Shown: positions 62,342 to 64,000 of the stretch, in pieces
Layout: each line of letters opens with the position of its first letter
How positions within the stretch are numbered: the first letter of the stretch is position 1
Source: CBDAPI01 sp964565865
Lineage (GTDB): Bacteria > Acidobacteriota > UBA6911 > RPQK01 > CBDAPI01
Assembly: GCA_964565865.1 (NCBI GenBank)
Contig: CAZMGM010000003.1
Span: forward strand, 1-64,000
Length of the DNA stretch: 64,000 nucleotides
Direction: 5' to 3'
The notes under the pieces: generated by a model
Told to the model about the DNA's origin: nothing
What the model saw: the letters and a program-made list of their open reading frames with translations, nothing else
The model's database searches: none
Program-made: the position numbers and the translations under genes

Positions 62342-63652
62342 ATGTCGGCCAGACTGGACAGGGTTGAAGAGCTGATCGGGCGTTTTCCAGACCTACCTCC
62401 GGAGGTGGCGTTCAAGGAAGACATCCTTCGGACCGGTCTGTCCTTCTCCGAAGATGCGCTGCGTGTCGCAGCTGGATGCAAGCCGAAAGCCTACTTCATC
62501 TTCTCATTTGATTTCCTGCCCGTCCAAGAAATGGAAAACCGGGAGAACTGGCGTGCTCCAGAGGAGATCTGCCTGCACGGTGGTAAGCGGAACTTTCGTC
62601 GCTTGATTGTGTCCGTTCGACTTAACCCGCAATCTCGGTATCGGGTAGAACTCTCTGGGGAGGGAAGATTGATCCTGACCCTGGATGCTACTGAAATCTG
62701 TGACGTGGAGTACCAGGCCGTTCCAGACTACTACAAAAGGAACCTTCCCAATGGCAAGCCTGTGGCGGATATCTGTCCCACCATCGAATGGGGATATCTG
62801 CTATACCTGACCGTCTTTCGCATCTGCCAATACTTCGGCAAGAAGGAGGAGTGTCAGTTCTGTGACATCAACGCAAATTATCGGCAGCAGAAAAAGGCGG
62901 GTCGACCCTACACCGGCGTTAAGAGCGTCGAAGAGGTTTTGCAGGCCCTGGAAATCATCGACCGCACCGATACGGAGTCCGGGGCGTACACGGTCACAGG
63001 GGGCAGCATTACCTCAAGGTTGGACGGAAAGAGCGAAGTAGAATTCTATGAACAGTATCCGGCAGCCATTGAGGCCCGCTTTCCAGGGAGATGGATCAGT
63101 AAGGTTGTCGTGCAGGCACTTCCCAGGGAGGAAGTGCAACGTTTCAAAGATGCCGGAGTCCAGATTTATCACCCCAATTACGAGGTGTGGGATCCACGCC
63201 TCTTTCGAATCATCTGTGCAGGAAAAAATCGGTACATCGGTCGGGACGAGTGGGTCCGGCGTATCCTGGACGCAGCCGAGGTTTTTGGATCCGGCAACGT
63301 GATTCCAAATTTCGTGGCTGGCATCGAAATGGCGCAGCCCCATGGCTTCGAGACCCCCGAAGAAGCCGTTGAATCAACGGCTGAGGGACTTGAGTTCTTT
63401 ATGTCCAGAGGCATCGTTCCCCGCTTTACGACCTGGTGTCCGGAGCCATTGAGTGTTCTTGGGAAAATCGATCCTGGGGGTGCTCCTCTGGAGTACCATC
63501 TTCTGCTCCTCGACAGCTGGCGGACGACCCTCGAGAAACATTCCCTGAGCGCTCCTCCCGGGTATGGAAGTCCCGGCATTGGAAACGCAGTCTTTTCGGT
63601 CTCCAGTTTCATGGATGTCGTAAGACCAGCACCCCGGCAGGTCCCTTCTTGA
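62342..63652 (+). CDS. Radical SAM protein with a CX8CX2C cluster motif
   Basis: This protein of about 436 residues has a radical SAM core in its middle. The cluster motif is spread as C162-x8-C171-x2-C174 (RICQYFGKKEECQFCDIN), not the classic CX3CX2C. A GGSI-type segment (TVTGGSITSRLDG) suits the SAM-binding GGE. KVVVQALPREEVQRFKDAG, YHPNYEVWDPRLF and GNVIPNFVAGIE resemble later barrel strands. The N-terminal 150 residues look like a soluble domain of their own. No pathway partner is obvious; the next gene is a broken pruA-like start. The substrate is unknown. Confidence 0.8.
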   Translation: MSARLDRVEELIGRFPDLPPEVAFKEDILRTGLSFSEDALRVAAGCKPKAYFIFSFDFLPVQEMENRENWRAPEEICLHGGKRNFRRLIVSVRLNPQSRYRVELSGEGRLILTLDATEICDVEYQAVPDYYKRNLPNGKPVADICPTIEWGYLLYLTVFRICQYFGKKEECQFCDINANYRQQKKAGRPYTGVKSVEEVLQALEIIDRTDTESGAYTVTGGSITSRLDGKSEVEFYEQYPAAIEARFPGRWISKVVVQALPREEVQRFKDAGVQIYHPNYEVWDPRLFRIICAGKNRYIGRDEWVRRILDAAEVFGSGNVIPNFVAGIEMAQPHGFETPEEAVESTAEGLEFFMSRGIVPRFTTWCPEPLSVLGKIDPGGAPLEYHLLLLDSWRTTLEKHSLSAPPGYGSPGIGNAVFSVSSFMDVVRPAPRQVPS

Positions 63653-63671
63653 ACTGAATTTGGAAGAGGCG

Positions 63672-63915
63672 ATGGAAATAAGTGGTTTCCAGAACCTGGA
63701 ACTATTCGACTTCTCAATTCCCAAAGATCGGCAAGCAATGGAGGAAGCAATTGCTCTCATCTGGTTGCAACTCGGCCGCCACTACAACATTGTCATTGGT
63801 GGGAGCCACCTCAAGACCGAGGTCGTGGGTCCAGATGCCAGGCGAACCGACACAGGCCATGCTGAAGCATCGGCAGGCAGGGGCAATGCAGAAGATGGGA
63901 CTGCGGCGTCCGTAA
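63672..63915 (+). pseudogene. Broken N-terminus of 1-pyrroline-5-carboxylate dehydrogenase (PruA/RocA-like)
   Basis: The frame from ATG 63672 (MEISGFQNLELFDFSIPKDRQAM ... QLGRHYNIVIGGSHLKTE) resembles the start of PruA-type aldehyde dehydrogenases (NEPLTDFS.PENR ... LGR.YPLVIGGERV.TE). After KTE the homology moves to another frame (MPGEPTQAMLKHRQAGAMQ), close to the family's NP..PSQVVG...QA block. It is then lost at about 63910, where repeat-like sequence begins. I infer a frameshifted and truncated copy. Confidence 0.55.
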
Positions 63916-64000
63916 CCCGAAGGACGCCAGGGGTTGGCGCTCTCTGGTTGCGTTTCTCGTTGTCTCCGATGAATCAGGATCGGTGTCCTCTTCCTTCCTT
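63915..64000. repeat. Repeat-like sequence at the right window edge
   Basis: The stretch shares segments with the interior of the element at 33548-33709, for example GTTGTCTCCGATGAA here against GTCGTCTCTGATGAA there, followed by TTCCTCG/TCCTTCC-type pyrimidine runs. It is cut by the window end, so its full shape cannot be seen. Confidence 0.5.

Overview
The window is a gene-dense bacterial chromosome segment (about 55-58% GC by eye) carrying mostly housekeeping genes. Mixed signals point to an Acidobacteriota-like or neighbouring didermic phylum. These are a YpdA-type bacillithiol reductase, a Mit_KHE1-type protein, a decayed CsgG-family gene of the type seen in acidobacteria, a short EF-Ts, split PurS/PurQ/PurL, and PepP-AccB-AccC order. 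The phylum is an inference. The run of ten Ns at 1378-1387 shows that this is a draft or scaffolded assembly.

Layout. 1-3.6 kb: a decayed radical SAM gene, exodeoxyribonuclease III, a glycosyltransferase/methyltransferase chimeric remnant at the N gap, and an acyl-CoA dehydrogenase. 3.6-12.3 kb: a HAD phosphatase, then a molybdenum hydroxylase operon (coxS-coxL-coxM-coxD-coxE-nucleotidyltransferase-xdhC) whose large subunit has a form II-like active-site motif. 12.3-20 kb: a truncated membrane protein, a ROK kinase, DUF420, small and secreted proteins, tRNA-Val, ypdA, der, an IHF/HU gene and a merR gene. 20-28.6 kb, minus strand: a class II aldolase, one hexameric and three pentameric bacterial microcompartment shell proteins, then purS-purQ-purL-purF-purM-purN. 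28.6-35 kb: ruvA-ruvB, a decayed CsgG gene, a VTT membrane protein, tRNA-Pro, acylphosphatase, apt, a TPR protein, tRNA-Arg and a dGTPase-like gene. 35-44.5 kb: yceD-rpmF-fabD-fabG-acpP-fabF, then a 7TM-HD phosphohydrolase, ybeY, a CNNM/CorC transporter and ribD. 44.5-50.7 kb, minus strand: pepP-accB-accC-SNF transporter-thiE, and a Mit_KHE1 gene followed by a dead Crp/Fnr gene. 50.7-64 kb: rplM-rpsI-rpsB-tsf-pyrH-frr-lepB-carA-carB, a GlmU-like uridylyltransferase, a TPR protein, an unusual radical SAM enzyme and a broken pruA start.

How the genes fit together. The Cox-type genes encode a complete [2Fe-2S]/FAD/Mo enzyme plus its maturation factors. The aldolase carries a probable C-terminal encapsulation peptide, so it and the four shell genes look like the core of a very small metabolosome locus. 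It lacks the usual aldehyde dehydrogenase and phosphotransacylase. It sits directly upstream of the purine operon, separated only by a small inverted-repeat element. The fatty acid, acetyl-CoA carboxylase, ribosome and carbamoyl phosphate genes are ordinary.

Two features stand out. First, at least six decayed genes lie in 64 kb, which suggests ongoing gene loss. Second, there is a family of short non-coding elements whose ends share a common roughly 20-bp inverted sequence, and a separate 7-bp periodic repeat (CAACCTT/CAACTGT-like). Both lie at gene borders, and some lie beside truncated genes.
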